This document shows, in pieces, positions 18,937-27,994 of a DNA stretch of 64,000 nt. Under the pieces are notes generated by a model. The model ran no database searches. It was given only the letters and a program-made list of their open reading frames with translations, and was not told where the DNA came from. This DNA is from Bacillus sp. B1-b2. Its GTDB lineage: Bacteria; Bacillota; Bacilli; Bacillales; Cytobacillaceae. The position numbers and the translations under genes were made by a program. The stretch is from the NCBI RefSeq assembly GCF_009183415.1, contig NZ_WEHU01000018.1:35901-99900 (forward strand), given 5' to 3'. Each line of letters starts with the position of its first letter. Within the stretch, counting starts at the first letter, position 1.

Positions 18937-20351
18937 TACTTCGAAACTCCTTTACGAGTCATATCTCCCCAGCTCTTCTCACCTTTTATTAACTGCCAAA
19001 TTCCTTCACAGCGCCAAAAAACCGTAAGAGGACGATACCAAAATGTCTCTGTTAGTGAATAAAAAAATAGAGTAACAATATGAGATATTTTAGGATATTT
19101 ACGTAAGCTCCATTCCTCTAATAACACAGCTGCCATGGAAAAGACAGAACCATAAATACAGGACAATAACAATATGACCAAAGCAAATTCCAAATAAATC
19201 CCACCGACAAATAAGGCTATAATGGTATAGATATATCCTAGTAATTCAACAATAGGTCCCATAAATTCGATTAGCCAAAAGTAAGGAAAAGATATAAACC
19301 CAATTTTTCCATACTTAGGATTGAAGGTTAGTTTTCTATGATTCCATAAACTTTCAAATAACCCTCGATGCCATCTTCGTCTCTGTCTTCTTAAAAATTT
19401 CATATCCTCTGGAACTTCTGTCCAACAAACTGGATCTGGTACATATATTATTTTCTTCTTTTCCTTTGATTCTTTTAGTAAGCGGTGAATACGGATAACC
19501 AATTCCATATCCTCACCAACAGTATCCGTTTGATAGCCTCCTGCTTGGATTACCCACTTCTTAGAGAAAACACCAAATGCTCCTGATATAATAAGTAATA
19601 GATTATGTCTACTAAGTCCGATTCTTCCCATTAAGAATGCTCTTAAATATTCAATTATTTGCATCACTACTAGTGGATGGTTGGATAAGCCTATTTCTAA
19701 TACTTGTCCATCCTTTACAACACATCCATTCGCTATCCTGATACTACCTCCTGATGCAACCACTTCTTCATTACTATCCATAATTGGTTTCATTACCTTC
19801 AAAAAAGCATCTCTTTCTAATACCGAATCTCCGTCCAAGGAACAAATATAAGGAAAATGAGAAAGATTTAGTCCTACGTTTAAAGCATCCGCTTTTCCGC
19901 CATTTTCTTTATCAACCATATATAGCTTAGGTAATACTTTTGACTGATATATCCCTTTAATAGGCTTTGTATCAATCTGTTTTCGGATAACTTTATCTAC
20001 TTTTACCATATCGTAGTATTTAATCATCTTTTCTAGAGTATCATCCTTTGATCCATCATTCACAACAATGATTTCATACTCAGGATAGTTAATACTTAGC
20101 AACGATCGAACACTTGGAATAATGCCTGCTTCTTCATTATATGCTGGTACAATAATGGAAACAGGCTTTGTATATAATTCATTCGTTATATCATCGAATG
20201 AGTCAGCTCTATTTAATTTATATTCTCTCCGTAGTTGAATGACTGAAATAAGAAGAATGGTGGCATAAAATAAAATAATAATCACCATATAAACAGATAT
20301 AAATAATGCAAAGTATTGAACAGCCGTTGTCCACCATTGATAAGCCATCAC
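18936..20351 (-). CDS. Processive GT2 glycosyltransferase (exopolysaccharide synthase)
   Basis: A 471-aa membrane synthase of the IcaA/BcsA/hyaluronan type. An N-terminal TM segment (about 12-37) precedes the GT-A domain with VSIIVPAYNEE (64-74), VVNDGS, the metal-binding DGD at 173-175, GEDMEL and the processivity motif QRRRW (RRQRRRWHRGLFESL). At least three further TM segments follow. No PilZ domain is fused, so any c-di-GMP control must come through a partner. The product is probably a beta-linked polysaccharide of unknown sugar. Start and stop overlap both neighbours. Confidence 0.88.
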   Translation of the reverse strand: MMAYQWWTTAVQYFALFISVYMVIIILFYATILLISVIQLRREYKLNRADSFDDITNELYTKPVSIIVPAYNEEAGIIPSVRSLLSINYPEYEIIVVNDGSKDDTLEKMIKYYDMVKVDKVIRKQIDTKPIKGIYQSKVLPKLYMVDKENGGKADALNVGLNLSHFPYICSLDGDSVLERDAFLKVMKPIMDSNEEVVASGGSIRIANGCVVKDGQVLEIGLSNHPLVVMQIIEYLRAFLMGRIGLSRHNLLLIISGAFGVFSKKWVIQAGGYQTDTVGEDMELVIRIHRLLKESKEKKKIIYVPDPVCWTEVPEDMKFLRRQRRRWHRGLFESLWNHRKLTFNPKYGKIGFISFPYFWLIEFMGPIVELLGYIYTIIALFVGGIYLEFALVILLLSCIYGSVFSMAAVLLEEWSLRKYPKISHIVTLFFYSLTETFWYRPLTVFWRCEGIWQLIKGEKSWGDMTRKGVSK

Positions 20352-21388
20352 TGTATAACTCCTTTATTTATCCATTCCAATGCCATGTCTTTAGCAAACA
20401 TATCCTCAGAATAGTCCAATATTTCCTGTAGGACCTCTTTTCCATTTTTATAATACATTATGGATTCTGCTGCCTGTGACCGTACCCACCAAGAATTATC
20501 ATGCATGAATTCTCTTAGGAAAGGAATGTAAGATAAATCCTTTCTTTTCCCTAATAACTTCGCAATCATCATTCTTTCTTGCCAAGATGGAGACTCAGCT
20601 AACGGAAGATACGTTTGTATAGATTGTACAAATCCTATCGATGATATTGCTTTTAAAGCTCTTAATCGTATCTCACCTTGATTCGATTGAAACACCTGCT
20701 CTAGAAAAGCAGTATGATCTATCTTTCCTCTTAAACTAATAACATCTAGTATCGCTAATTGAAGCGGTTCTCGACAGGATGGAAAGGAGGAAAGGAGAGC
20801 ATAAAAAGGATCTGCTTCTAATCTAAGAAGCATGCTTCGGTAATCCTTTTCAGTTAATTCTTCATCATGATTAAGCAGCAGAAAGATTTGTTCATTTTGA
20901 AAACTCGAGAGAACACGGTAGATTTGAACTTTCTCTTCTAGTGAAATATCTCTCTTTAAATGAATCATTTCAACTAGTGCTTTCTCTAATTCAATCAAAT
21001 GAAAATCTTCTATCTTATACAAGACATTCATTCTTCTACTCCAATTTCTTGCTCGAAGCTCTTTTAAATAATGATTTTTCAAGTACGTATTGGCTAAGCT
21101 ATGTAATCTATTCTCTTCTTGTTCTCCTTCTATCACTTCTGAATAATGGCTCAGTATATTTTCTAGCGCTAATTTGTCCACCTTTGATTCATCTAACTCT
21201 AGTTCCAGCTCTTTATCGAATTGTAAGTATAGAAAGATTGGTTTCGTAAGCTGTTGTTCCCTTTTTTGTACCATATCGTTTTGTTTATTCTCTAAATACT
21301 TTCTTCCTACTAAATATAGAAATAAGATACATAAGAGTACGATCATTGTTACACTAATAATTTGCAAAAGCTCAAGTTCTTTTCCCAC
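20348..21388 (-). CDS. Membrane-anchored HEAT-repeat protein
   Basis: A 346-aa protein with a single N-terminal membrane helix (about 8-28) and a cytosolic alpha-helical solenoid. HEAT-like units are clearest at 220-340 (IRLRALKAISSIGFVQS, SWQERMMIAKLLGKR, WWVRSQAAESIMYY). It overlaps the GT2 start by four bases. HEAT scaffolds are known to bring partners together, so a role as adaptor between the diguanylate cyclase output and the GT2 synthase is a reasonable inference; nothing proves it. Confidence 0.75.
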   Translation of the reverse strand: MGKELELLQIISVTMIVLLCILFLYLVGRKYLENKQNDMVQKREQQLTKPIFLYLQFDKELELELDESKVDKLALENILSHYSEVIEGEQEENRLHSLANTYLKNHYLKELRARNWSRRMNVLYKIEDFHLIELEKALVEMIHLKRDISLEEKVQIYRVLSSFQNEQIFLLLNHDEELTEKDYRSMLLRLEADPFYALLSSFPSCREPLQLAILDVISLRGKIDHTAFLEQVFQSNQGEIRLRALKAISSIGFVQSIQTYLPLAESPSWQERMMIAKLLGKRKDLSYIPFLREFMHDNSWWVRSQAAESIMYYKNGKEVLQEILDYSEDMFAKDMALEWINKGVIQ

Positions 21389-21390
21389 TA

Positions 21391-22716
21391 TTAAATCATC
21401 CTCATGATCAACCTAGTTATTCTTGCTTGTAACTCTGTAATACTGAATGGCTTTGTGACATAATCATCAGCACCTAGCTTTAATGCCTCTGCAATGTCTC
21501 TTTCACTTTTTCTTCCTGTTAGCATTAAGATATGAGCATTATGGCGATAGGCCGTTCTCTTTACAATTTGTAATAATTCTAACCCATCCATTACAGGCAT
21601 AATTCCATCTAATACAAGAAAATGCATGCCGTTTTCCTCTAAACGATTGGATTCTAAAAACTTCATTCCATCTTCGTAAACTCTAACATCTAAAGCTATA
21701 TGTTTAATATCTATTGTTTCAAAAATATTAACTAAAATAGAGCGAATGAGCGAATCATCATCAACGATAGACACATTTAGTAGTTTTTTGGCAGGAGCAT
21801 GAACCATTTTATTCGCACTCTCGATGCGATTACGTCCTTTTTCCTTCGCAGCATATAGTGCTTCATCTGCCGTTTCAATCGCCTTGTTTAAGGTAATATT
21901 CTTCGATTCAATTTCATAGATACCTCCAGAAAAAGTAAGCGAAAATTTCTCCCCATCTTCTTCGAAAACAATTTCCGAAAATTGCTTTAGCATCCTGTTT
22001 AATACTTCCATAATTTCCGATTCACGTGCTCGCTGAAATAAAATGACAAATTCTTCTCCACCATAACGGAAAAGTGTATCCGTACTTCTAATATTTCCTT
22101 TTAAAAACTTCGCAAAAGCCGTTAGAACTTTATCGCCAACTACATGGCCATATGTATCATTCACTTTTTTAAAATGGTCAATATCTAATATGGCAATTGT
22201 TCCAGTTGTTTTTGTTCGAATCACATCACTAATAAAGCGATTATAGGAATCTTGTAAGAACTTTCTATTATATACTTGTGTAAGCTCATCAATTAAAACA
22301 GAATGATCAAATATTTTCTTTCGTTCTAAATGGCGTTCAATTCGGATAAGAAATTCATCTATATGGATTGGCTTTTCTATGAAATCATCTGCACCTGCTT
22401 GATAGGCCGTCAATCTTGTTTTCTTATCATTATCGATGCTACACATAATCTTCGGTACAAATGAATGTTTTGTATGTTTATGTATATCAGCAAGTACATC
22501 AAAGCCTGATACATTTGTTAAATTAATATCTATAATAATGCAATCAGGATGTAGAGAATAAAACTGTTCAATAGCATGATCAGCTTTCGTGTTGGCTATT
22601 ACCATCCAGCCTTTACTCTCAAGCTTTTCTTTTAGGAAAATAAGTAAAGAAACGTCATCATCTATTAGTTGAATTAGCGGCACATCCACATTACGTACCT
22701 CTAAAACTTTATCCAT
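21391..22716 (-). CDS. REC-GGDEF-REC diguanylate cyclase
   Basis: A 441-aa cytosolic c-di-GMP synthase with a receiver at each end. REC1 covers about 13-130 with D63 (CIIIDINL). The GGDEF domain covers about 138-300 with active-site GGEEF at 219-223 and an intact inhibitory I-site RSTD at 210-213. REC2 covers about 313-438 with D370 (LVLDGIMP). Both acceptors and the catalytic motif look functional. The start overlaps the Hpt gene by 16 bases, suggesting phosphotransfer between the two products. Probable role: phosphorylation-gated c-di-GMP for exopolysaccharide. Confidence 0.93.
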   Translation of the reverse strand: MDKVLEVRNVDVPLIQLIDDDVSLLIFLKEKLESKGWMVIANTKADHAIEQFYSLHPDCIIIDINLTNVSGFDVLADIHKHTKHSFVPKIMCSIDNDKKTRLTAYQAGADDFIEKPIHIDEFLIRIERHLERKKIFDHSVLIDELTQVYNRKFLQDSYNRFISDVIRTKTTGTIAILDIDHFKKVNDTYGHVVGDKVLTAFAKFLKGNIRSTDTLFRYGGEEFVILFQRARESEIMEVLNRMLKQFSEIVFEEDGEKFSLTFSGGIYEIESKNITLNKAIETADEALYAAKEKGRNRIESANKMVHAPAKKLLNVSIVDDDSLIRSILVNIFETIDIKHIALDVRVYEDGMKFLESNRLEENGMHFLVLDGIMPVMDGLELLQIVKRTAYRHNAHILMLTGRKSERDIAEALKLGADDYVTKPFSITELQARITRLIMRMI

Positions 22717-23009
22717 TTCTTCTTGAAAATGCTCATATTCATGACAGATTCGATTAGCTTACTTAAAAATTTCTTAAGTTCTGGCTCCGTCCAATCGTGT
22801 TGTCTTTCTTCTACCTCTTCCATTAAGTCTGAAACTAATTGAAAAAGTAAATCTAAATCTAACGTACCAGATGTTCCTTTAATCGTATGAAGTAACTGAT
22901 ACACCTCTTTATGTTTAATTAGGCTTTCTTCTCCATCTAATTCGAATAAGCTTTTTAGCTCTTTTGTCATTCTTGTTATAAATATTGCTTTATACTTATC
23001 TAATACCAT
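22701..23009 (-). CDS. Stand-alone Hpt phosphotransfer protein
   Basis: A 102-aa helical protein with the Hpt signature HTIKGTSGTL; the acceptor is H41. It is the first gene of the operon, behind GAGGGAAG. It should carry phosphoryl groups between the hybrid kinase and one or more of the four receivers encoded by the same operon. Confidence 0.88.
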   Translation of the reverse strand: MVLDKYKAIFITRMTKELKSLFELDGEESLIKHKEVYQLLHTIKGTSGTLDLDLLFQLVSDLMEEVEERQHDWTEPELKKFLSKLIESVMNMSIFKKKWIKF

Positions 23010-23387
23010 TTACTTCCCTCTCTTCTTCAGAGTTTGAATGAGGTATTTTTCTCATAATATCTGATTATTTTCCCCATTACTTCTAATAATTTATTCACCC
23101 TTTTACCTATGTTTATTTGGGCTAAATGTTCTATAAATGAAAAAAACAGCCCACTCCATATGGCCTGATTTTCTATTAGTAAATAAAAGCACATTTCCTT
23201 CTATAGAACCTATCTAAAATTAAACACATATATCATTATATAAAAAGAATGGTCAACTAGATAGAGAAAAATGAGAAGGAAATGAAACTTTTTATTAAAT
23301 TGTAAATAGGTCTAATTACCCAAAATCCTAGTTGTTTACTTATCTTGCTTTAGTTTTTAAAGAGCAGGAATTTTAAACCAATTTCTT
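23010..23387. other. Gap between proC and the EPS operon
   Basis: Contains the proC-side terminator at 23147-23167 and, presumably, the promoter of the Hpt-first operon. I could not single out a convincing -35/-10 pair. No riboswitch fold was recognised. Confidence 0.4.
23147..23167 (-). terminator. Terminator downstream of proC
   Basis: Read on the minus strand, CAGGCC pairs with GGGCTG and runs into seven T, about 220 bases after the proC stop. The stem is short. Confidence 0.45.
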
Positions 23388-24197
23388 TTAGCTCTTCATC
23401 TGTTTATTCTTTCTGTCACAGCTTTCCATAGCAGCTAGTATTGTTCCCTTGAAATGCTGTTGCTCTAATGTATTTACTGCTTCGATGGTTGTTCCACCAG
23501 GTGTGCAGACTTCCATTTGTAGGACACTAGGATGCTTGCCTGTCTCTAAGACCATTTTTGCTGCACCATAAACGGATTGAGCAGCCATTTGGTAGGCTTT
23601 ATTAGCAGGAATCCCACTTCTAACTCCACCCATTGCTAGTGCATCAATAAACATATACACATAAGCTGGAGAAGAACCACTAATAGCTGGTATATAATCC
23701 ATTAATCGCTCTTCCACTACTTCTACTTTTCCGAAAGATAAGAATAGCTTCTTTAAGTATTCTATTTCTTCTGCTGAGACATTTTTATTACTAGAAAAAA
23801 CAGTCATTCCTTCTCCTACTAGGGATGGTGTATTAGGCATAGAACGAATGACTTTTGTTTTAGAAGATAGCTTATTTTCTACAAAGGAAATATCTAACCC
23901 AGCAGCTAAAGTCACAATAATAGTTTCTTTTTTCACAGAATTTTTTATCTCTGTTAGGATGTCTCCATATAGATGTGGTTTTACTGCCACAATAAGAATA
24001 TCAGCAAATGATGCTACCTCTTTATTGTCTAAAGTAACCTGTATCTGAAATTTTTCTCTAACAGACTCGGCACTATTCTCTGACTTAGTGCTCACTATTA
24101 GTTGGTCTCGGTCTATAAAGGAAGAACGAATCATTCCTTGCACCATAGCTTGAGCCATTTTGCCACATCCTATAAAACCAATACGCTGTTTATCCAA
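23388..24197 (-). CDS. proC: Pyrroline-5-carboxylate reductase
   Basis: A 269-aa NAD(P)H enzyme making proline from pyrroline-5-carboxylate. It shows the Rossmann motif IGFIGCGKMAQAM at the start, VKPHLY, the family signature from PAYVYMFIDAL and the C-terminal VCTPGGTTIEAV. TTG 24197 behind GAGGAAG fits the family length; the frame is open 20 codons further but without a ribosome site. It starts 78 bases after thrS on the same strand and may be partly read from the thrS transcript. Confidence 0.9.
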   Translation of the reverse strand: MDKQRIGFIGCGKMAQAMVQGMIRSSFIDRDQLIVSTKSENSAESVREKFQIQVTLDNKEVASFADILIVAVKPHLYGDILTEIKNSVKKETIIVTLAAGLDISFVENKLSSKTKVIRSMPNTPSLVGEGMTVFSSNKNVSAEEIEYLKKLFLSFGKVEVVEERLMDYIPAISGSSPAYVYMFIDALAMGGVRSGIPANKAYQMAAQSVYGAAKMVLETGKHPSVLQMEVCTPGGTTIEAVNTLEQQHFKGTILAAMESCDRKNKQMKS

Positions 24198-24275
24198 TAT
24201 TATCTTCCTCTCCTCTTTTGTATTTCTAACTCTTACATAGAGAGGAGAGAAAATCAATATATACGTCTACAACTA

Positions 24276-26195
24276 CTAGAGAATTCTTTCTTTCACTTGC
24301 TTTTCCATACTCACTATAAATTCTTCTAGGAGAAATTGTTTTTGTTCTTGTTCCCCATATCGTCGAGCATTAACTGATTTATTGGCTACTTCCTGGTCTC
24401 CGATGACAAGCATATAAGGAATTTTCTTCATTTGTGCTTCTCTTATTTTATATCCTAATTTTTCACTACTATTATCCACCTTAACTCTTATCCCTACTCT
24501 CTTTAAGGCAGCTTGCACTTGTAAACAATACTCAAGATGTATGGAAGATACAGGAATGATTTGAACCTGTCTTGGAGAAAGCCAAACAGGAAGTGCCCCT
24601 GCAAAGTGCTCTAGTAAGATGCCAAAGAAACGGTCAATGGAGCCGAATATTGCACGGTGAATAACAACTGGACAAACTTTTTCATTCTTTTCATTGATAT
24701 ATGCAAGATCAAATAATTCTGGCATTTGGAAATCCAATTGAATAGTAGCACATTGATGACGTCGATTTAATGCATCTTTTATATGAAAATCAATCTTCGG
24801 TCCATAAAAAGCTCCATCTCCTTTATTTAATACATAAGGAACACCCATATGATCTAGGACTTTCTGCAATATTTTTTCCGCTTTATCCCATCGCTCATCT
24901 TCTCCTAAAGAATCTTCAGGTCTAGTTGAAAGCTCCACAGAATAAGAAAAACCTAAAGTAGTATACACCTTATCTATTAATTGAAATATTTGCTTCATTT
25001 CACTTTCAATTTGGTCTTCTCTTACAAAAATATGAGCATCATCCTGGCAAAAAGTACGAACACGAAACATCCCGTTTAATGCTCCACTATATTCATGACG
25101 ATGAACCTGACCAAATTCAGAAATACGAATAGGTAAATCTCGATAAGAGTAGAGATTATTCTTAAAAACCAACATATGTCCAGGGCAATTCATCGGCTTT
25201 AAGGCAAATCGCTGATTATCTACCTCAGAGAAATACATATTATCTTTGTAATGATCCCAGTGTCCCGATTGTTTCCAAAGACGTTCATTCATCATAAAAG
25301 GTGTACGAACTTCTTCATAATTAGCTTCCATTTGTAATTCTCTCGAAAACTTTTCTAATTCATTGCGAATAATCTGACCGTTTGGTAAGTAAAATGGCAT
25401 TCCAGGTGCTTCTTCTGAAAACATGAATAGCTCTAATTGTTTGCCTAGTTTTCGATGATCCCTTTTACTCGCTTCTTCCCTGACAGATAGATATTCTTCT
25501 AGCTCTTTTTGTGTAGAAAAAGCTACCCCATATATTCTTTGTAAAACCTCATTCTCTTTATCACCTTTCCAATATGCACCTGACACAGTAGTCAATTTAA
25601 ATGCTTTAATATATCCTGTTGATGGCACATGAGTTCCTCGACATAAATCTATGAATTCTCCTTGAGTGTAGACAGATATTTTTTGCTCGTTTTTTAATTC
25701 CTCTAGTATTTCTAGCTTGAAGTGTTCTCCTCTTGATTCAAAAAGAGATTTTGCTTCATCGTAGGAAACTTCTTTTCTTACAAAAGGACTGTTCTCCCTT
25801 ATAATTTTTTTCATTTCCTTCTCAATTATTGGAAGGTCCATAGAAGTAAAATTATGCTCTAATTTCATATCATAATAAAATCCATCTTCTATCACAGGTC
25901 CAATTCCTAATTGAACATTAGGATACAGTCTTTTTACCGCTTGTGCTAATACATGAGCTGAGGAATGTCTTACTATCTTTTCCCCTTCTTCTGAGTCTAT
26001 TGTCAAAATCGACAATGTCCCATTCTCTTCCATACAATAACTCATATCCACGTATTCTTGATTCACTATTGCCCCCACTGCTTTTTTACGTAAATTCAGA
26101 CTAATGGATTCAGCTATAGAAGCAATTGTAGTACCTCTTGGGAATTCCTTTATCATTCCATCTGCTAATTGAACCTTTATTGCTTGTGCTTTCAC
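24276..26195 (-). CDS. thrS: Threonyl-tRNA synthetase
   Basis: A 639-aa class II synthetase. Segments are the N-terminal TGS domain (IKVQLADGMIKEFPRGTT), the editing second domain with the HSSAHVLAQAVKRLYP helix, a class II core with MNCPGH zinc/ATP residues and RHEYSGALNGMFRVRTF, and an anticodon-binding domain about 535-639. The true start is GTG 26195 behind AAAGGAG; the 30 codons open upstream lie inside the T-box terminator. With two T-box leaders it resembles the regulated thrZ-type paralogue of B. subtilis; whether another copy exists cannot be seen. Confidence 0.93.
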   Translation of the reverse strand: MKAQAIKVQLADGMIKEFPRGTTIASIAESISLNLRKKAVGAIVNQEYVDMSYCMEENGTLSILTIDSEEGEKIVRHSSAHVLAQAVKRLYPNVQLGIGPVIEDGFYYDMKLEHNFTSMDLPIIEKEMKKIIRENSPFVRKEVSYDEAKSLFESRGEHFKLEILEELKNEQKISVYTQGEFIDLCRGTHVPSTGYIKAFKLTTVSGAYWKGDKENEVLQRIYGVAFSTQKELEEYLSVREEASKRDHRKLGKQLELFMFSEEAPGMPFYLPNGQIIRNELEKFSRELQMEANYEEVRTPFMMNERLWKQSGHWDHYKDNMYFSEVDNQRFALKPMNCPGHMLVFKNNLYSYRDLPIRISEFGQVHRHEYSGALNGMFRVRTFCQDDAHIFVREDQIESEMKQIFQLIDKVYTTLGFSYSVELSTRPEDSLGEDERWDKAEKILQKVLDHMGVPYVLNKGDGAFYGPKIDFHIKDALNRRHQCATIQLDFQMPELFDLAYINEKNEKVCPVVIHRAIFGSIDRFFGILLEHFAGALPVWLSPRQVQIIPVSSIHLEYCLQVQAALKRVGIRVKVDNSSEKLGYKIREAQMKKIPYMLVIGDQEVANKSVNARRYGEQEQKQFLLEEFIVSMEKQVKERIL

Positions 26196-26220
26196 GTCTT
26201 TCACTCCTTTTTTTGTATAA

Positions 26221-26450
26221 AAAAAACACCCATCCCTAAAAAAAGGGACGAGTGCAATAACCCGTGGTTCCACCCAATTTCTCATAGAAATAAAGACAAA
26301 TAAGCTTTATTTTATGACTTTGGTACAGTAACGCCTGCATAGTCGATTATTGGATACTCATAATTTCCCCAATATAGCTCCAAGGTGGTAAATTATTTTC
26401 CTTCGTTAGGAAGCTCTCACCTTTTCTTCCCTCTCTTTAAACAGTAAAAA
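26221..26450 (-). promoter_or_regulatory. T-box riboswitch 2 (threonine), proximal to thrS
   Basis: Read on the minus strand: stem I with AGAGAGGGAAG, the specifier loop TTTACCACC with codon ACC at 26387-26389, the T-box GGGTGGAACCACG at about 26261-26275, and a terminator CACTCGTCCC / GGGATGGGTG followed by seven T at about 26221-26250. Uncharged tRNA-Thr would stabilise the antiterminator and allow thrS expression. Confidence 0.9.
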
Positions 26451-26507
26451 TAATTCATATCCTTATCATCGCTTATTTATTATGAAATTTTTAAAATGAA
26501 TAAATAA

Positions 26508-26745
26508 AAAAACGCACTCATCCCTATAACAAGGGACGAGTGCGTTTACTCGTGGTTCCACCCAATTTCTCATAAATATAAATCATTTATGACTTTGGTG
26601 CAGTAACGTCTGCAAGAAACGGCATTGGATACTATACTTTTCCCCAATGCAGCTCAAAGGTGGTAAATCACTAAACAATGTTAGGAAGTTCGCAGCAATT
26701 CTTCCCTCTCTGATAACAGTTTGTAGTGACTCATGTCCTTTTCCT
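26508..26745 (-). promoter_or_regulatory. T-box riboswitch 1 (threonine), distal to thrS
   Basis: A second full T-box: AGAGAGGGAAG in stem I, specifier codon ACC at 26662-26664 within TTTACCACC, T-box GGGTGGAACCACG and a terminator ACGCACTCGTCCC / GGGATGAGTGCGT with a T run. It lies in tandem with the copy nearer thrS, so two read-through decisions are needed. Confidence 0.9.
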
Positions 26746-26791
26746 AGCTTTTATAAGTTTCATTTATCTTTAGTATTTGTAAGTTTTTACT

Positions 26792-26820
26792 ATTTTATTA
26801 CGGATGTGAAAATTTTGCAA
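26792..26820 (-). promoter_or_regulatory. Candidate promoter of the T-box-thrS transcript
   Basis: On the minus strand TTGCAA (26815-26820) is followed after 17 bases by TAAAAT (26792-26797), about 50 bases before stem I of the first T-box. Confidence 0.55.
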
Positions 26821-26823
26821 CAC

Positions 26824-27723
26824 TTAAGTTAACGAATTTTCTAAAAATCTCTTACCATCTTCATAAAGCTGGTTATCTTTCCTATCTAATCCATAGGATA
26901 GCAAGGTGATTAATGTAAAAATAGCTTTAAACCGTGCTAAATAGATGGTGCTATTCTCTATTTCTCCATAATACTGAAAGAATTTTATGCGATAAAGCGC
27001 TGGAAACAAGCTATATACAATAGACAAATCAACTGCTGGATGCCCAATATGAGTATCGCCCCAATCAATAATTCCCACTAATCTATTTTCCTTATTCACA
27101 AGGATATTGCGAATATGAAGATCGCCATGTGTGAGCACTTTTTGATTAGGGATTGTTTCAGCTTCTAGATTTTGCACATAGTGAAGTGCGTTTTTATATA
27201 AAGGTATATCTTCATACTGTTGTAGTTTAGTTATTGATTTTATTAATCGTAGTTTTCTCATTTCAATATTTAATCGGTTAAATTCATCATATGGAATTCC
27301 CTGCAGTTCTGCTAAAGGATAAGAGTGAAGTTTTTTTAGAAAGGTCGCAAGTGGTTTTACCATTTTCAACAGTTGTTCTTCACTAAAAGAATGTGGCACT
27401 TTGCCTGTAATATATTCATAACCAACGAAGAACCATGGATACAGATCTGTTCCTTCTCCTAAATATAACGGTTTGGGAATAGGAATCTCACTTTCTATCG
27501 TTAATTTTCCAAGAAGATTCCATTCTGTTCTTAGTAATTCCTCCGCTATTTGTCTTCGTGGAAAACGAAAAGAATAGCTACCATTCACTAAAAACATAGT
27601 ATTGTCAAATCCTTCTCCCATTGGCTCGATAGATATAATGTTGATGTTCGGAAACTGACTTTCTATTAAAGTGATAGCCAACTCACGAGTTACTATTTGC
27701 TCTGCATCCCAGCTATTGGCCAT
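26824..27723 (-). CDS. Aminoglycoside phosphotransferase-family kinase
   Basis: A 299-aa kinase of the APH/choline-kinase fold. The Brenner motif is HGDLHIRNILVN with catalytic Asp, and the metal-binding motif is IIDWGDTHIGHPAVDLS. The N-lobe has MGEGFDNTMFLVNGSYSFRFPRR. The ribosome site is GGGGGTG. Many chromosomal members phosphorylate small molecules rather than antibiotics, so resistance should not be assumed. Its 3' end abuts the thrS promoter. Confidence 0.82.
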   Translation of the reverse strand: MANSWDAEQIVTRELAITLIESQFPNINIISIEPMGEGFDNTMFLVNGSYSFRFPRRQIAEELLRTEWNLLGKLTIESEIPIPKPLYLGEGTDLYPWFFVGYEYITGKVPHSFSEEQLLKMVKPLATFLKKLHSYPLAELQGIPYDEFNRLNIEMRKLRLIKSITKLQQYEDIPLYKNALHYVQNLEAETIPNQKVLTHGDLHIRNILVNKENRLVGIIDWGDTHIGHPAVDLSIVYSLFPALYRIKFFQYYGEIENSTIYLARFKAIFTLITLLSYGLDRKDNQLYEDGKRFLENSLT

Positions 27724-27760
27724 TTGAGCACCCCCTTTTGGTTACTTAGCATAGCACGAA

Positions 27761-27801
27761 AAAACCGGTTAAGGAATAGATTCTATTCGTTAACCGGTTT
27801 T
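27761..27801 (-). terminator. Long palindromic hairpin between the DIP1984-like and APH genes
   Basis: Outer arms AAAACCGGTTAA / TTAACCGGTTTT enclose an inner palindrome GAATAGATTCTATTC. On the minus strand it ends in TTTTTTCG. It separates the APH gene from the upstream gene. Confidence 0.6.
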
Positions 27802-27960
27802 ACATAGAAGGATATGATTTACCTAAATGGGTACTCGCCCACCATTGCTATAATTGGTTAAGGATAACAGGTAACAGTGTAATGGGTCATTGATGATCGG
27901 TTTAGTCATTCGCCATTAACTATAAGTTCCTAATGAACACCAGAATTTGATCCCTCTATG

Positions 27961-27989
27961 CCCTGAATAGGAGTCTCACCTATTCAGGG
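27961..27989 (-). terminator. Terminator of the DIP1984-like gene
   Basis: A 9-bp stem CCCTGAATA / TATTCAGGG six bases past the stop codon of the minus-strand gene. Confidence 0.7.
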
Positions 27990-27994
27990 TTTCA

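Noticed and set aside
26196..26285. N-terminal 30-codon extension of the threonyl-tRNA synthetase frame
   Set aside because: It covers the T-box terminator and has no ribosome site; GTG 26195 behind AAAGGAG fits the family.
26824..27723. Antibiotic resistance role of the APH-family gene
   Set aside because: The fold is clear but many chromosomal members act on other substrates, and no mobile context adjoins it.
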